NCBI GenBank assembly: GCA_019009955.1
Contig: CM032233.1
Coordinates: 90,943,501 to 91,007,500 of the forward strand
Direction of reading: 5' to 3'
DNA from: Riptortus pedestris
Taxonomy: Eukaryota > Arthropoda > Insecta > Hemiptera > Alydidae
DNA: 64,000 nt
This document shows, in pieces, positions 10,856 through 22,679 of the stretch. Each line of letters starts with the position of its first letter. Within the stretch, counting starts at the first letter, position 1. The translations under genes and the position numbers were made by a program. A model generated the notes under the pieces. That model did not search any database and was not told the DNA's origin. It saw only the letters and a list, made by a program, of their open reading frames with translations.

Positions 10856-11801
10856 TAACTAAGGTACCCCCGGCTTCGCTCGGGAAATCATTAGAAGCAT
10901 AGTAATGACGGTATTTTTTTTTTTTTTGGTAAGGGTTTTATTTGCACAATATTTTTATATTTCTCCGTCTCCATGTTTAGGACATATACCTGAATATTTT
11001 GAAACTATAGCCGACCTAGAGAATTTTTTAGCCCTGAAGATTAAGAAGAAAAAAAAGAAAGCTTATACTCATGGAAATTCTAATACTAACTCACATACAG
11101 ATTTTCGTTTAGTCGTTGATGTCCAATAAAACTGTTGATTCCTGCTATAGTTTTTGCGTGAATCTCATTTATACTTCCTTATACGACTAAAGTGTAAATC
11201 ACATATGTTACTTTAAAAATCAAAATAAACAACTTTTGTTATGAGCATGTTTGCCGAAAAACGAATAGAAAACTAAATAGCGCTATTTTTCATTTGAGGC
11301 CTTCCTTATAACCCCCACTCCTGTTCGAACCAAGATATTTTAATATAGTTTATGATCAGGGAGGTATATTACAGTAAATTACATACAGAGTTTCTTGGAG
11401 TTCGATTCAGTCTTTTATGCTTTAAAATTGTTGACTCCCGCATTAGTTTTTAGTATATATCTCATTTACACTTTTTTATAAGACACAAGTTTATAAAGCA
11501 AAAGTTACTCTAAATAACAAAATAAACAACTTTTGTTATGTGAATATTTTCCGAAGACCCATTAGCAAACGAAATATCGCTATCTTTAATATCAGGCCTC
11601 CCTTATAACACCCACTCCTGTTCATCTTAGAGAATACTAGTATAGCCTATAGTTGGGTTAATAGTAATATATGTACCAAGTCATATGCGTGAAAAGGTAA
11701 CATACAAGCAGAAAATACTCACAAACAAAGAAGAAATTTCGAGAAACAAATCAATGTACAGACTGACGTTACAATTATATATAAATATATAGATGAAGAG
11801 A
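10856..11801 (-). mobile_element. Helitron-like element 1 (non-autonomous)
   Basis: Read on the minus strand it starts TCTCTTCATCT (11801 downward) and ends near a hairpin (CCGAGCGAAGCCGG type) followed by a mutated CTAG-like end. Helitrons are known to begin with TC, to end in CTRR after a small hairpin and to insert between A and T. The same 5' terminus occurs in element 2 (14119), after which the outside sequences differ, so the boundary is well set. Internal blocks repeat (AACAACTTTTGTTATG appears twice). No Rep/helicase coding is present. Confidence 0.6.
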
Positions 11802-12003
11802 TAGACTAAAGTGTAAATACCATATGTTACATTAAATCTCAAAATGAACATTTTTTGTTATGCTCATATTTGCCGAAAAACGAATAGAAAACTAAATAGC
11901 GCTATTTTTCATTTGATTTCACACTTATAACCCCCACTCCGGTTCGAGCATAGAAATTTATAAGATAGGTAGGATTGAATTAGGAATGCCCATTTATCGA
12001 GGA
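11802..12003 (-). repeat. Partial Helitron-like body plus shared flank
   Basis: Positions 11805-11945 duplicate the body block at 11188-11330 (ACTAAAGTGTAAAT to CCCCCACTCC). The following 60 bp (TAAGATAGGTAGGATTG, then GGAATGCCCATTTATCGAGG) match the flank that lies outside element 2 near 15495-15540. Confidence 0.55.
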
Positions 12004-12210
12004 CTTTTTTTTTTCTTTATCAGAAAATGTTTCAATATGCCTACATTTTTAACCGCCGATTTATTGAAATTGAAAGACGTGCTTCTCGGTGACAAATACA
12101 TAAATGCAGTACTTAACTTAGAACTTTTTTTATGCAGTTCTTAACTGAAATACATCTAATAACAAATGGATAAACGTTTACATCATAAATGATTAGAGAA
12201 CATATAGAAC

Positions 12211-12690
12211 TCATCATCCAGATGGCACTGCTCGTAGGTCGGGACGAGTATCCACATATGGACCGCACTTTCTTACCACCTTCTTCAAAACCAGTTTCCT
12301 TCAGATACCTTCCGAAGTAGCAACATTTCCTTAGAATCGGCCTTTTAGCTCCCTGTCACAATCCCAGCCGTATACAGCCCCCTTGACAAGCCAGTTTGCT
12401 CTTTTACCTTCGCTGTATTCAACCGGTGCCTTCTTCTTTTCATGCCTGTTGGCGATTATAAATCCAAATACCCTTAGAGGAACTCTTCCACAGTTGACAT
12501 CTGGTAGAGTCCTCCAACAAACTCTCTAGAATTTCCCTTCTAAAATCCTTACCTCATTCTCCTCAATATATTGGTCACTATCCCGATCAAATATTTTATT
12601 CCAATCCCAAATACTTGTAATGGTTTACCGAGCGAGGTCTATCTTCTGACTAGTGTTCAGAACCAGTTTTAAGCCTAACTCAATAACGCC
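12211..12690 (-). pseudogene. Degenerate coding-like stretch, unrecognised
   Basis: One minus-strand frame runs 160 codons with four internal stops. Its two longest open runs contain the peptides DSDQYIEENEVRILEGKF and KRANWLVKGAVYGWDC. The stretch is clearly richer in G and C than its surroundings. I do not recognise the protein. It could be an eroded transposon or host exon, or a chance frame. It lies between the two inverted Helitron-like elements. Confidence 0.25.
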
Positions 12691-13037
12691 AGCCTAGAAC
12701 ATGGAAATTTCATATTTACTATTGTTTAACGTCGAGTTTTTCACCACACTGTTTGATTGAACCGGATCAGGTGGGAGGGGTTTAGATGAGGGCGAATATT
12801 AAAAATTTATAATTTCTCCGTAAGTATTAGAGATGCAAGAAAAAATTGAGATATGTCTGTAAACTGAAGAAATGAGCATAAATTATATTATATGAAATCT
12901 TTTGATTAAGTGCTTTGGAATTTCGCTGACACATATACCGACAATCATAAATCTATTTATCACGTCACCTTCTTCACATACTAAAATGTCTAAAATATTT
13001 ACATATATTTAACTTAACTAATCTATGCCGGATGGAC

Positions 13038-13065
13038 AAAAAAAAAAAAAAAAAAAAAAAAAAAA
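13038..13065. repeat. Poly(A) run
   Basis: A 28-bp adenine run at the outer edge of the left arm of the 13066-13576 inverted repeat. It reads as a poly(T) end on the strand of that arm. Confidence 0.9.
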
Positions 13066-13576
13066 GAAAGCTTCAAATGGCTATTCAAATCATTTTAATT
13101 TCTCAACTAGTTTCGCGTCAACATGACGGCTCGTCAGGAAAAGGTCTACTAAACTAACGGCTACATTTTTCTCTATGCCCTTCCATTAGCCGTATCAGTC
13201 GGAGAATGGCTTACAAGTATGGCCGGTCAAGTCAGCTAATTTATATCAATACGTCACGAAGTAAAAATATATTGATTATCCCTAATGAAGTTTAGTCTAA
13301 ATCGTAAATGAGAAATGAATAATTGACAAACTAACAGTTTAAAGTTTCTAATAAATTAAAATATATATAATGCATATGTTTTATTCCTGTTTCCTTATTG
13401 ATCGCCCTTTTTATATTTTTTATGATGTGCATATTGAATAATAGAAAAAAAGGCTAGTGGAAGGTCATAGGGAAAGGTGTAGCCGTTAGTTTAATTACTT
13501 TGTGTAGTAGAACTTCTGATGAGGCGTTATATAGTTGAGAAATACAAATGATTTGAATAAACATTTGAAGTTTTCA
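13066..13576. mobile_element. Inverted pair of short repeats with hammerhead-like core
   Basis: Arms at 13066-13191 and 13452-13576 are inverted copies of about 125 bp around a 260-bp spacer. The minus-strand reading of the left arm contains CTGACGA, a stem-forming GCCGTCATGTTGACGC, then GAAAC. This fits the hammerhead core (CUGANGA, stem II, GAAA) with one bulge. The right arm keeps CTGATGA but has lost the GAAA side. Penelope-like elements are a candidate class; a fold-back element is the alternative. Confidence 0.5.
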
Positions 13577-13589
13577 ATTTTTTCTTCGT

Positions 13590-14110
13590 TAACCTCCCGC
13601 CAAACTTTAATTAAGTAAAGTCAATAGGCCATATTTTCACAAACAATGTTGACTAAAGACTTCCTAATCTTGATAACACTCGTGAACCATCGGACAAGAA
13701 AAAACCCTGACCTACCTACATAACTAAACCGTAATAAACATTTCTCCTAGCCAGAGACGAACAAAAAGCAAATGAAAAACTTACCACGTCCAACAAACCA
13801 CTATGGGATACTAGAGAAAAAAATTCAATCCTACAAACCCTCATCCCATCTTCATCGGACGATAGCTCTTGGCTATAATCCGAAGATGAAATAGCCACTT
13901 CGATCGGCCAAGACCTAGCCAATGCTTTTATTTCTCATAGTGTTATCTATGACCCCGATCACTCCCTCCCTGTTTCTAGTCAATGAGATACCCCCTACCA
14001 TCCAAAAGCATTCTTTCTCAAAAAGCATCCTACTCAATCTAACATCTACTGCTTAAAAAAATTCAACGGTGCTACCTCATAATAACTATAGTGCAAAACA
14101 AGTTTAAGCA
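13590..14110. other. No recognised feature
   Basis: Unremarkable sequence with slightly higher GC near 13700-13980. A 68-codon minus-strand frame at 13716-13922 has no domain that I can name. Confidence 0.4.
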
Positions 14111-14118
14111 GAATTTCA

Positions 14119-14132
14119 TCTCTTCATCTGTA

Positions 14133-14190
<58 letters not shown>

Positions 14191-15361
14191 GTACCGTCAG
14201 TCTGTACATTGATTTGTTTCCGCAAATTTCAAGATCTTTTTTTTCCAAAGACACGATATCTGTAATTTGTGGCTATGGTGTTTGTTTGTTACCTTTCCAC
14301 GCATAAACGGCTTAACCGAATTTTATGAAACTTGGTACGTATATTACCAGCAATCCAACTACGGGCTATACTAGTATTATCTAAGATAAACAGGAGTGGG
14401 GGGGGGGTTATAAGGGGGGCGTTATAAGAGATATTTCGATTGCTAATGGGTCTTCGGAAAATATTCACATAACAAAAGTTGTTTATTTTGTTATTTAGAG
14501 TAACTTTTGTTATATAAACTTTTGTCTTATAACAAAGTGTAAATGAGATATATACTATAAACTAATGTGGGAGTCAACAATTTTAAAGCACAAAAGACAG
14601 AATCGAACTCAACGAAACTCCGTATGTAATTTACTATTGACACCTCCCTGACTATAATCTTTATTAAAATTTCTTGGTTCGAACAGGAGTGGGGGTTATA
14701 AGGAAGGCCTCAAATGAAAAATGGCGCTATTTAGTTTTCTATTGTTTTTTCGGCAAATATGCTCATAACGAAAGTTGTTTATTTTGATATTTAAAGCAAC
14801 ATATGTTATATACACTTTTGTCGTATAGCGAATTATAAATGAGACACACGCTAAAAACTATAGCAGGGGTCAACAATTACCGGGTGTACAGAAAGTTCTA
14901 AGCCTGATTTCAACTTACATATTTTTATTTTTCAATATAGTCCCCCTCAACAGCAACGCACTTATTCCACCGCTTTTTCCAACATCTGTAACCCGGTCAA
15001 AAAAAAAAATTGTTGTCAAAACCTTCCAAAACAACCTTGACAGCTGAGGTATCATAAGTACACCAGGCTTAGAACTTTCTGTACACCCCGTATATTGGAC
15101 ACAAACGACGAATCGGAAGTCAAAGAAACTCTGTATGTGAGTTAGTATAAGAACTTCTTTGAGTGAAAGCTTTTTTTTTTTTAATCTTCAGGGCTAAAAT
15201 ATTCTATAGGTTGGCTGTTGTTTCAAAATATTCGGGTATATGACCTTACACGGAGATGGGGAAATGTAAAAATATTGTGCACAAAAAAGCTTTGTCAAAA
15301 TAAATACCGTCATCATTATGCTTCTAGTGATTTTCCGAGCGATGCCGGGTACCTTAGCTAG
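14119..15361 (+). mobile_element. Helitron-like element 2, carrying a mariner derivative
   Basis: It starts TCTCTTCATCTG after an A and ends GGTACCTTAGCTAG before a T, which fits Helitron termini (TC...CTAG between A and T). A hairpin-forming CCGAGCGATGCCGG lies just inside the 3' end. A TA tract occupies 14140-14187. It is an inverted counterpart of 10856-11801. A 211-bp mariner derivative at 14880-15090 interrupts it. No helicase coding is present. Confidence 0.65.
14880..15090 (-). mobile_element. Mariner-like deletion derivative (MITE)
   Basis: Terminal inverted repeats begin CCGGGTGTACAGAAAGTTCT on the left and CGGGGTGTACAGAAAGTTCT on the right end read inward, flanked by TA at 14878-14879 and 15091-15092. 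The minus strand near the left end encodes WKKRWNKCVAVEGDYIEK and a stop, which resembles a mariner transposase C-terminus. The rest of the transposase is gone. Comparison with the equivalent uninterrupted site near 11120-11140 shows that the host element closes up when this insert is removed. Confidence 0.85.
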
Positions 15362-15760
15362 TAACTTATATATGCAAAACACTAGTACTATTCCTTTCCT
15401 CTTTTATCATCATCAGCTTGATTCACAAACCTAGTAAACGTCTCCAATTACCTTCTTTCTACCAAGCAGTAAGCCTTCTCCTGCTTATGAGTAAAAATAA
15501 ATGGGCACTCCTAATTTAATCCATCATATCTTATAAATGTTTTCAAGTCTCCTACGGTCCTCCCAGACCATCCTCAGTTTGGTGGTGTACCGCAAAGTGG
15601 AATCGTTAGCCTTCACCCTGTTACTAGTTTACTCGGCTTAATTATATTCCATTCCACAGTTCCTTCCGAATGTTTGCAAATGGGAGACCGAGATTAACTT
15701 TTAATAACAATATTACTTAAAATATTTACTTCGATCACCCATTGAAGATAGAACCCCATA

Positions 15761-16586
15761 AAAAAAGTACGTCGCGAAGAATCTGCGTAAACTAAGCAGA
15801 TTTCCCACGTGGAGTTTTAAAATAAATGAATCTATTAACTGGTAGCACTTAACACCTATGTGAATATTAAGTGAATAAATACAAATGAAAATGAGAAATG
15901 ATTCAGGCAATTCATATTTTAATAACTTCCACACAGGAAGCGTCTGAATTGTAAACAAACAGTTCACTAAACTCTCAGAGCTGAACAGATACATAGAAAT
16001 ATTCTGGAACAGAAATAAAAACATTTACTGAAATATATCTGAATATAATACATTAATTTTATTAAAACATATTTATTAAATATAGTACTGTAATTTATAG
16101 TGAATCGGAATAATCTCAATCACTCTAATTTTAGTAACCCAAGAAAAAGAGAAGGGGGGGGGCATGAGAACTTATTTGCATGTATCTCATTTAGAAAAGA
16201 TTAGTTGAAGAGACTATCTGGTATTTCGGTCTGAAATAAGACGGTTCATGATATATTAGCTTATTCTTAACGTTCGATGAATGAAATTGAGGTTTTACTG
16301 AAATCTAACAAATATCTCGGTTAATACTAAAGATAGAAAAAAACATGTACATAACAATATTTATAGATCAGGATGAAAAAATACCTGCCAGAATACCAAC
16401 TCAGAATTTATAGAATATTTAATTTTTAATAATGTTGATTCTATACAATTTTTCGGTATGACGTATAATAACAGAGATATTTCGAAATCCTCCCCCACTG
16501 GTCCACTTTCAGCCGTTAACGAACTTGATCTTTAGTTTTACATAAAAGGTTTAAATATCGAGTTTGGTAACGATCGAACAAAAATT
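15761..16586 (-). repeat. Family A long copy without head
   Basis: Its 3' end is at 15761-15800 (CTAAGCAGATTTCCCACGTG), followed by the long module and the body, and it stops after AATATCGAGTTTGGTAACG, at the edge of the microsatellite slot. A foreign insert of about 40 bp sits at 16372-16410; 23 nt of it occur inverted at 62182-62204. Confidence 0.75.
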
Positions 16587-16589
16587 GCG

Positions 16590-17245
16590 GAAAAAAAATT
16601 AGAAAACTTATCTATGACCACAGACGTTCCGTTCTCTTGTGCTTTTATTGTTGTCCTAATATTCTGGAGAACGTATATCGTTTTAAAGATTCTTCTCTCG
16701 TCAACTGAAATAATTTGTTACGTAAATGCTTAATTGGCAACCATAATAGTAAACGCATAAATTTGACCTTTCAGTCTTTCCTATACGAAACCTTTTAACT
16801 GTGCAGACTGAAGGGTTGAAAGCTGAAATTAAACTTCCAGGATCGATGCCCGCGGAACAGTGACAATAATTGGCATACGAGACTTGTTTCTATTCAGGGT
16901 CTTTCGATAAAGTCGTTATGAACTTTCAAGGTAAATAGGAGTCGGAACTTTGCTCAAGTTTATAAGCTCATGAACCAACACACATTCACGGGTTATAAAC
17001 AAATTTTGTTTGTAAATATGAAACTCAAACGTAGTTTTTATTACTAGAATTAATGCTGTAAGAAAGTTAATAATAAGGAGCTGAATTTGGAGGAAGTTAT
17101 CCAATCAGATGACACTCTTTAACTTCAAATGACATTTTGTTTATTTAATAAATCGCCATGGTACCATCTTCAAGACCGTCAAAAGTTGTTTTGAGTTAGT
17201 CAGTAGGTTTTATACGTCTTTTATCCGTATTGGGCCATTTACGTT
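16590..17245. other. No recognised feature
   Basis: Non-repetitive-looking sequence with short frames only. The sequence resumes family A at 17248. Confidence 0.4.
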
Positions 17246-17247
17246 TT

Positions 17248-17490
17248 AGCAGATTTCCCCTAAGGTCGTATTCATGACGCGATTTTCGAAAAATGTCTTC
17301 AAATCTCCATCGATCCTAACCAGGAGATCAGTAAAAAAAAGATCAAGTTCGTTAATGGCTGAAATCGGAATAGTGGGAGAGGGGTTAGAGGGGGGATTTT
17401 CGAAAATTCAAATTATCTCCGTTACTATACGTCGGATCAAAAAATTGTATAGAACCAATCTTATTGCAAGTTAAATTTCTTTAAATATTG

Positions 17491-17527
<37 letters not shown>

Positions 17528-17876
17528 TATATTTGTTCTCTACTCTTGAATATTAACCGAGATATTTGCATTTTTCATTTTTCTGCCTTCAGAAAACCCC
17601 CACTTCTACTCATGTTACATAAACAATACTCCGTTATGTAATAAACCACATTATTTGAAGCTTAAATATCATAAATTGTTTTCAAGAGGCCTTTATTATA
17701 CGAGATAAATGCGAATATGTTATGGTGAGGCCCCCTTCTTAAGTTTCTTATTATCATTTGTATTTATTCACTTAATATTCGCGGTAGTGTGTTACCAGTA
17801 TGTAGATTTATCTATTGTTAAACATCACGAGGGAAATCTGCTTAGTTTACGCAGCCCCTGCGTGACGGACTTTTTT
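17248..17876 (+). repeat. Family A complete copy lacking the microsatellite slot
   Basis: Head with a shortened palindrome at 17248-17330, direct passage into the body at AAGATCAAGTTCGTTAATGG, and a standard 3' end (GGGAAATCTGCTTAG, hairpin CGCAGCCCCTGCG, GACGGACTTTTTT). The segment from the microsatellite to TTTATGTAAAA is deleted. A separate TA run at 17491-17530 lies inside the body. Confidence 0.8.
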
Positions 17877-17879
17877 AGT

Positions 17880-18394
17880 GAGGGTCTGTTTATTTACACC
17901 TTAGGTCTGTCAAAGGAAGGGTATTTTTAAAGTGTGTCCACATAAATTGTTTTCGTCTAGTAGGTCGTTGTCCTTTATCCGTATTAGGTTGTTTAGATTT
18001 TAGTATGTTTTTTTTTGGTTTTGGCCTAGTATTGTTGCTTTAGTACCAACCCTTTAATTGACATATCGCATATGCATCATTCCCTCCCGTGAAAAACCTA
18101 TTTATTTTGCAAGGGCGTTCGTGACGATTTCAATACAATCCTGGTCCTTTGAAATTATTATTCATTATTTGGTATGTACCACTTTATAGTCCCATATAGT
18201 ATCATTTGTTTTCAATGTATATCGACGAATACGGACAACTTAATTAACGTAACTACACACAATTTCCCTATTAAAATGGGATGGTCAAACAGACAAATAC
18301 TCTCCCTCAAGTGATGATATGCTGCTATTATTTAATCAGCCGAAGAATAGTTTCGTTTCACAATAAAATACATACAGTTGGCCAGGGCATTCTC
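17880..18394. other. No recognised feature
   Basis: AT-rich spacer between two family A copies, with a T run at 18008-18016. Confidence 0.4.
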
Positions 18395-18397
18395 ATT

Positions 18398-18870
18398 TAA
18401 CAGATTTCTCTTAAGGGAAATCAGCTATTGAGGTTACATTCATGACGCGATTTTTCAACATTTCTTCCAATGTCCATCATGTGTGATCAGTACCAAACTC
18501 AACATTTAAACGTTTTATATAAAACTAAAGTTCAAGTTGGTAAACGGCTGCAATTTGATCAGTTGGAGGGGTGGGGGCGCATTTCGAAAATTCAAAATAT
18601 CCTCGTTATATGATGTCTAATCGAAAAATAGTATTTAAAAAATATTATTGCATATTTATGTTGTATAAATGTGGTTATATACACGAGTTCTCTAGTTTAA
18701 ATATAAACCGAAATATTGGCATCTTTTAGATTTTAGCCTTCGGAAACCGCACATTAAAAATAAGAGAATATTTCTTGAAATATCTTATTCCTAACTTAAT
18801 TAACATTTGTAGTTTTCATTAAACCTTTTCTACGTGATATAAATGGATTATATAGTTTCTATAGAGCTTT
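18398..18870 (+). repeat. Family A copy, 3' truncated
   Basis: The head starts AACAGATTTCTCTTAAGGG. The microsatellite slot is nearly absent (GTGTGATCAGTACCAAAC). The body continues to TTTTCTACGTGATATAAATG without a standard 3' end. Confidence 0.7.
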
Positions 18871-18990
18871 ATATTCACTTGAACGATCCCAAAACCAATA
18901 TTTAAACGATTAATATAAAGAAAAAATTGGTTAATGACCATAATCAACAGAGAGTGTCAACAGAAAAAAAAATATATGTTCATTATTTTG

Positions 18991-19783
18991 AGTCGCCCTG
19001 AAAAAAACATTTTAAGGGTCAATTGGGCGACTTATAGGAAAGAAATTTTAGAAGTACTAATAAAATTGCTAACTCCCGCTAGAGTTTTAGCGTATATCTC
19101 GTGTTTACTTTAATTTACGGCAAATGTGAATGTTACAAAAGTTACCCTAAATAACAAAATGAACACCTTCTAATATGCGCAAGTTTGCAGAAAAGCAATA
19201 GGAAACGAAGTACAGTGATTTTACATATAAAGCGTCCCTTACAACTCCCACCCTAAGTCGTCTCTAGAAATTTTGATATAGCTCATAATAATAGAAGAGT
19301 TAATGCTAATTCAAATACCGAATTTTATTTAGTCCGGTATAGTCATTAGTGACCAATAAAATTCTTGACACCCACTATAGTTTTTAGAGTATAACCCATT
19401 TATACTTCGGTATACGACAAAAGTGTTTATAACAAAAGTTACTCTAAATAACAAAATAAACAACTTTTGTTATGTGCATGTATGCCGAAAAAGCCATACA
19501 AAACGAAATATCGCTTTTTTTAATTTCTAGCCTTCTTTATAATCCCCACTCCTGTTCGTCTCAGAGAAAATTAATATAGCCTAAAGGCTAATTTGGATTA
19601 GTAGTAATGTACATACAAAATTTCATAAAATTCCGTTCGGCATGAAACGGTAACAAACAAACAGACAGACACCAGAGAAACAAATTGAAGTTATCGTGTC
19701 TAAGATATGTGAAACGAAAAGGTATCCTGAAATTTGCAGAAAAAAAAATCAATGTACAGATAGGGGTTACAATTATGTATATA
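18991..19783 (-). mobile_element. Helitron-like element 3, truncated
   Basis: It shares the internal blocks AACAACTTTTGTTATGTGCA and CATTATAATCCCCACTCCTG-type sequence with the other elements and ends at 19783 in GGTTACAATTATG. The left edge is unclear; it holds a small inverted repeat, AGTCGCCC (18991-18998) and GGGCGACT (19025-19032). Immediately to the right, 19790-19812 is a family A body start, so it probably landed in a family A microsatellite. Confidence 0.5.
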
Positions 19784-19812
19784 TTTGCCTGTTAACGCTC
19801 TAGAGGTCGCAA

Positions 19813-19950
19813 TTAGCAGATTTCCCTTAGGGGAAATCAGCTGTTGAGGTCGTAATCATGACCCAATTTTTGAAAAATGCCCTCAAATGTCCATCGATCC
19901 ACCCTAGAAGATGACAAAAATGAGGTAAATTCAAAACTGTAATCTCTCTG

Positions 19951-20040
<90 letters not shown>

Positions 20041-20125
20041 CACACACACACATCAAATATTGTTCTCATTGAACATTTACTTTTTGAGATAAATTCAACT
20101 ACAGCCTATGCGTGACGAACTTGTT
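19813..20125 (+). repeat. Family A internally deleted copy
   Basis: Full head with AAGATGACAAAAATGAGG, then a compound (CT)n(TA)n(CA)n microsatellite at 19943-20053, then only the last part of the short 3' module (CAAATATTGTTCTCATTGAA) and a worn end (GCGTGACGAACTTG). The body is missing, probably by deletion across the microsatellite. Confidence 0.75.
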
Positions 20126-20684
20126 TTGTTTGATCGCTACCAAGCTCGATATTTAATCGTTTTATGTAAAACGAAAGACCAAGTTCGTTAATAGCTGAAA
20201 TCGGACCAGGGGGAGGGGGAGGTTTAGAGGGGAGAAATTTCGAAACATGGAAATATCTCTGTTACTAAACGTCGGATCGAAAAATTGTATAAAAGCAATC
20301 TTATTGCAAATTAAATTTACTATAAATATTGTTATATACATTTATTCTCTATTTTGAATATTAACCTAGATATCTGCATTTTTATTAAGTGTGTGGGGAT
20401 AACGGACCAGATGAGTTCAGCTATTATCGGTTCAGTAAGTAAGATCCGCCGAAAATTTGTTTGGCTGATTCCGTAACTGTTCGGCTCTCTTGAAATTATT
20501 TTATAGACTGGTGCAAGCTTATACTTTGTGAGATACATGCAAATATGCTCTGTTGATCCCACCTTTTATTTAGTTCTTGGACATCTAAAATTTGAGTTAT
20601 TAAAATATAAATTATTCTGATTCATTATACATTTCAGTACTAGATACAGTAAATAGTTTGCAATAAAGTTAATATGTTATATTC

Positions 20685-20733
<49 letters not shown>

Positions 20734-20976
20734 TAATTGTTTTTTTTTTCTAGAATATATCTATCTATCTGTTCAGCTCTGAGTGGTTGGCAGACATATT
20801 TGTTTACAATTCAGAAGCCGTTTCCGTTGAGAGCTTATTAAAATTATCTGAAGGATTTCTCATTACCGTTTGTATTTACTCACGGTGGTGTTAAGTGTTA
20901 GCAGTATGCAGATTTCTCTAATGTAAAACTTCACGAGGGGAATCTACTAAATTTACGCATCCCCTGCGTGACGGTT
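20126..20976 (+). repeat. Family A long copy without head
   Basis: The body begins TTTGATCGCTACCAAGCTCG. After ATATCTGCATTTTTATT it carries a short version of the alternative module (20395-20520) and then the long module with an extra TA run at 20683-20730. The 3' end is ACGCATCCCCTGCGTGACGG with a T run. Confidence 0.75.
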
Positions 20977-20979
20977 TTT

Positions 20980-21705
20980 TTTTTAAATCACGAAAGATTT
21001 CTTCTAGGATATATTTTATGAGGTAGCGTGCCAGCAAAGTTTCGTTGATATTGATACCTTGGAAATTGGTGCTCTTGATTTTAGTTCGATATCCCTTGAC
21101 CTCTAACTTCTCAAATTTCTAGAATTAAGTTTTAGAACTTGGAGCAGGGATAGAAGTGGAGTCCAATCACCAAGGCATGTCTCAAATCACCAAGTTCCTA
21201 ATTAGCTTAGTTAGTTAGTTCGTTACCTAACCAACGGCTTCTTCATAATTTCCTGATCAACATTTCATATTACTTGTGGTATTTGTATTATAGAGCAGAC
21301 GGTAGAACTAAATTGTTTCAGGCCCTTATTTAATTAGGCTTGAGTTTACATATTGATATGTTACCATTAGCACTTAACATAACTGATCCTTATATGTATT
21401 TATCCACCATTTGTTCACAACATATGTTTTTAAAGAGTCTCATTAATACCTATTAATGTATAGAATTCGATACCATCCCCAAATAAAACATAACTATTTT
21501 GAGATTTTGGTCTCATAAAGGCTACTAGCAGAATGTTAAATAAAACCAGAACCCTCCAATTATGTTCACAATTATATTGACTAATGCCCAGTAAAGTAGG
21601 TACAACTTACTAATTTAGTACAGTTACTAAGAAAAGCATATGAAGCACTTTTGAAAAAAAAAAAAAAAAATGATAAAATGCAATAATGCAATGGTTTTAT
21701 GAGGC
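20980..21705. other. No recognised feature
   Basis: AT-rich sequence with a TTAG-type short repeat near 21200 and an A run at 21653-21670. No gene is supported. Confidence 0.4.
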
Positions 21706-21709
21706 CGGC

Positions 21710-22495
21710 AAAAAAAAAAGTCCATCACGCAGGGGCTGCGTAAACTAAGCAGATTTCCCTCGTGAAGTTTAACAATAAAACGTTAAATCTACATACTAGT
21801 AACACAACACCACCGTGAACATTAAGTGAATAAATACAAACGGTAAAATGAAATCATTCAGTCAATTTTAATAACCTGCCGACGGGAAGCGTCTGAAATG
21901 TAAAAAAAAACAGGTATGCCAACTTTTCACCGGAAAGAAAAACAGTTACTGAAATATATCAGAATATAACATTAATTTTAATAAAAAGCATTTACTATAT
22001 CTAGTCCTGTAATTTATAATGAATCAGAATAATTTTTATTTCAATTAATCAAATTTTAGTAGTCCAAGAACATAAGACGAAGGGGGCGTCACCAGAACAT
22101 ATTTACATGTATCTCGTGTAATAAAAGTCTGAAAACAATATTTGGCATTGTGGCTTCAAATAAAGTGGTTTATTTTATAAGTGAGTATTGTATATGCAAC
22201 ATGAGTAGAAGTGGGGCGGGGGGTTTCTGCAGGCTGGAAACTGAAAAATACAAATATCTCGATTAATATTCAACATAGAGAATCATTGTATATAATAATA
22301 TTTATAGTACTTTTAATTTTCAATAAGATTTATTTTATACACTTTTTCGATCCGACGTATAGTAACAGAAATATTTGGAATTTTCCAGAATTCTCCCCCT
22401 TTAAACCCCCTCTCTCCCTGGTCCGATTTCAGCCGTTAACGAACTTGATCTTTCTTTTTACATAAAACGATTATTTATGGAGTTTGATAACGATC
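21710..22495 (-). repeat. Family A long copy with alternative head
   Basis: The 3' end is at 21719-21770 (AGTCCATCACGCAGGGGCTG), then the long module and body to GGAGTTTGATAACGATCC. In place of the microsatellite and palindrome head it continues into the alternative 5' segment at 22480-22675. Confidence 0.8.
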
Positions 22496-22675
22496 CATAC
22501 AGTTTCAGCATTGAATTACATAGATGAATTTGTGTGAAATTTTGTCATGTAAGTAACCTCAATAGTTCGTAGTTCTAAAAAAACCTCTATAACATAATTT
22601 TCGCGTGACTTCTTCGATTTCCTATTAACAAAATCTTTTGTTCAACATTATTTATAGTTGAGCAGTGTCATACGA
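22480..22675 (-). repeat. Alternative family A 5' segment, copy 1
   Basis: Inverted counterpart of 25701-25935. Shared landmarks read on the minus strand are CCATCGTATGACACTG, TTGTTAATAGGAAATCG, AAATTATGTTATAGAGG and TATTGAGGTTACTTACATG. The match ends at ATGACACTG-type sequence, which therefore marks the 5' limit of this subtype. Confidence 0.7.
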
Positions 22676-22679
22676 TGGA

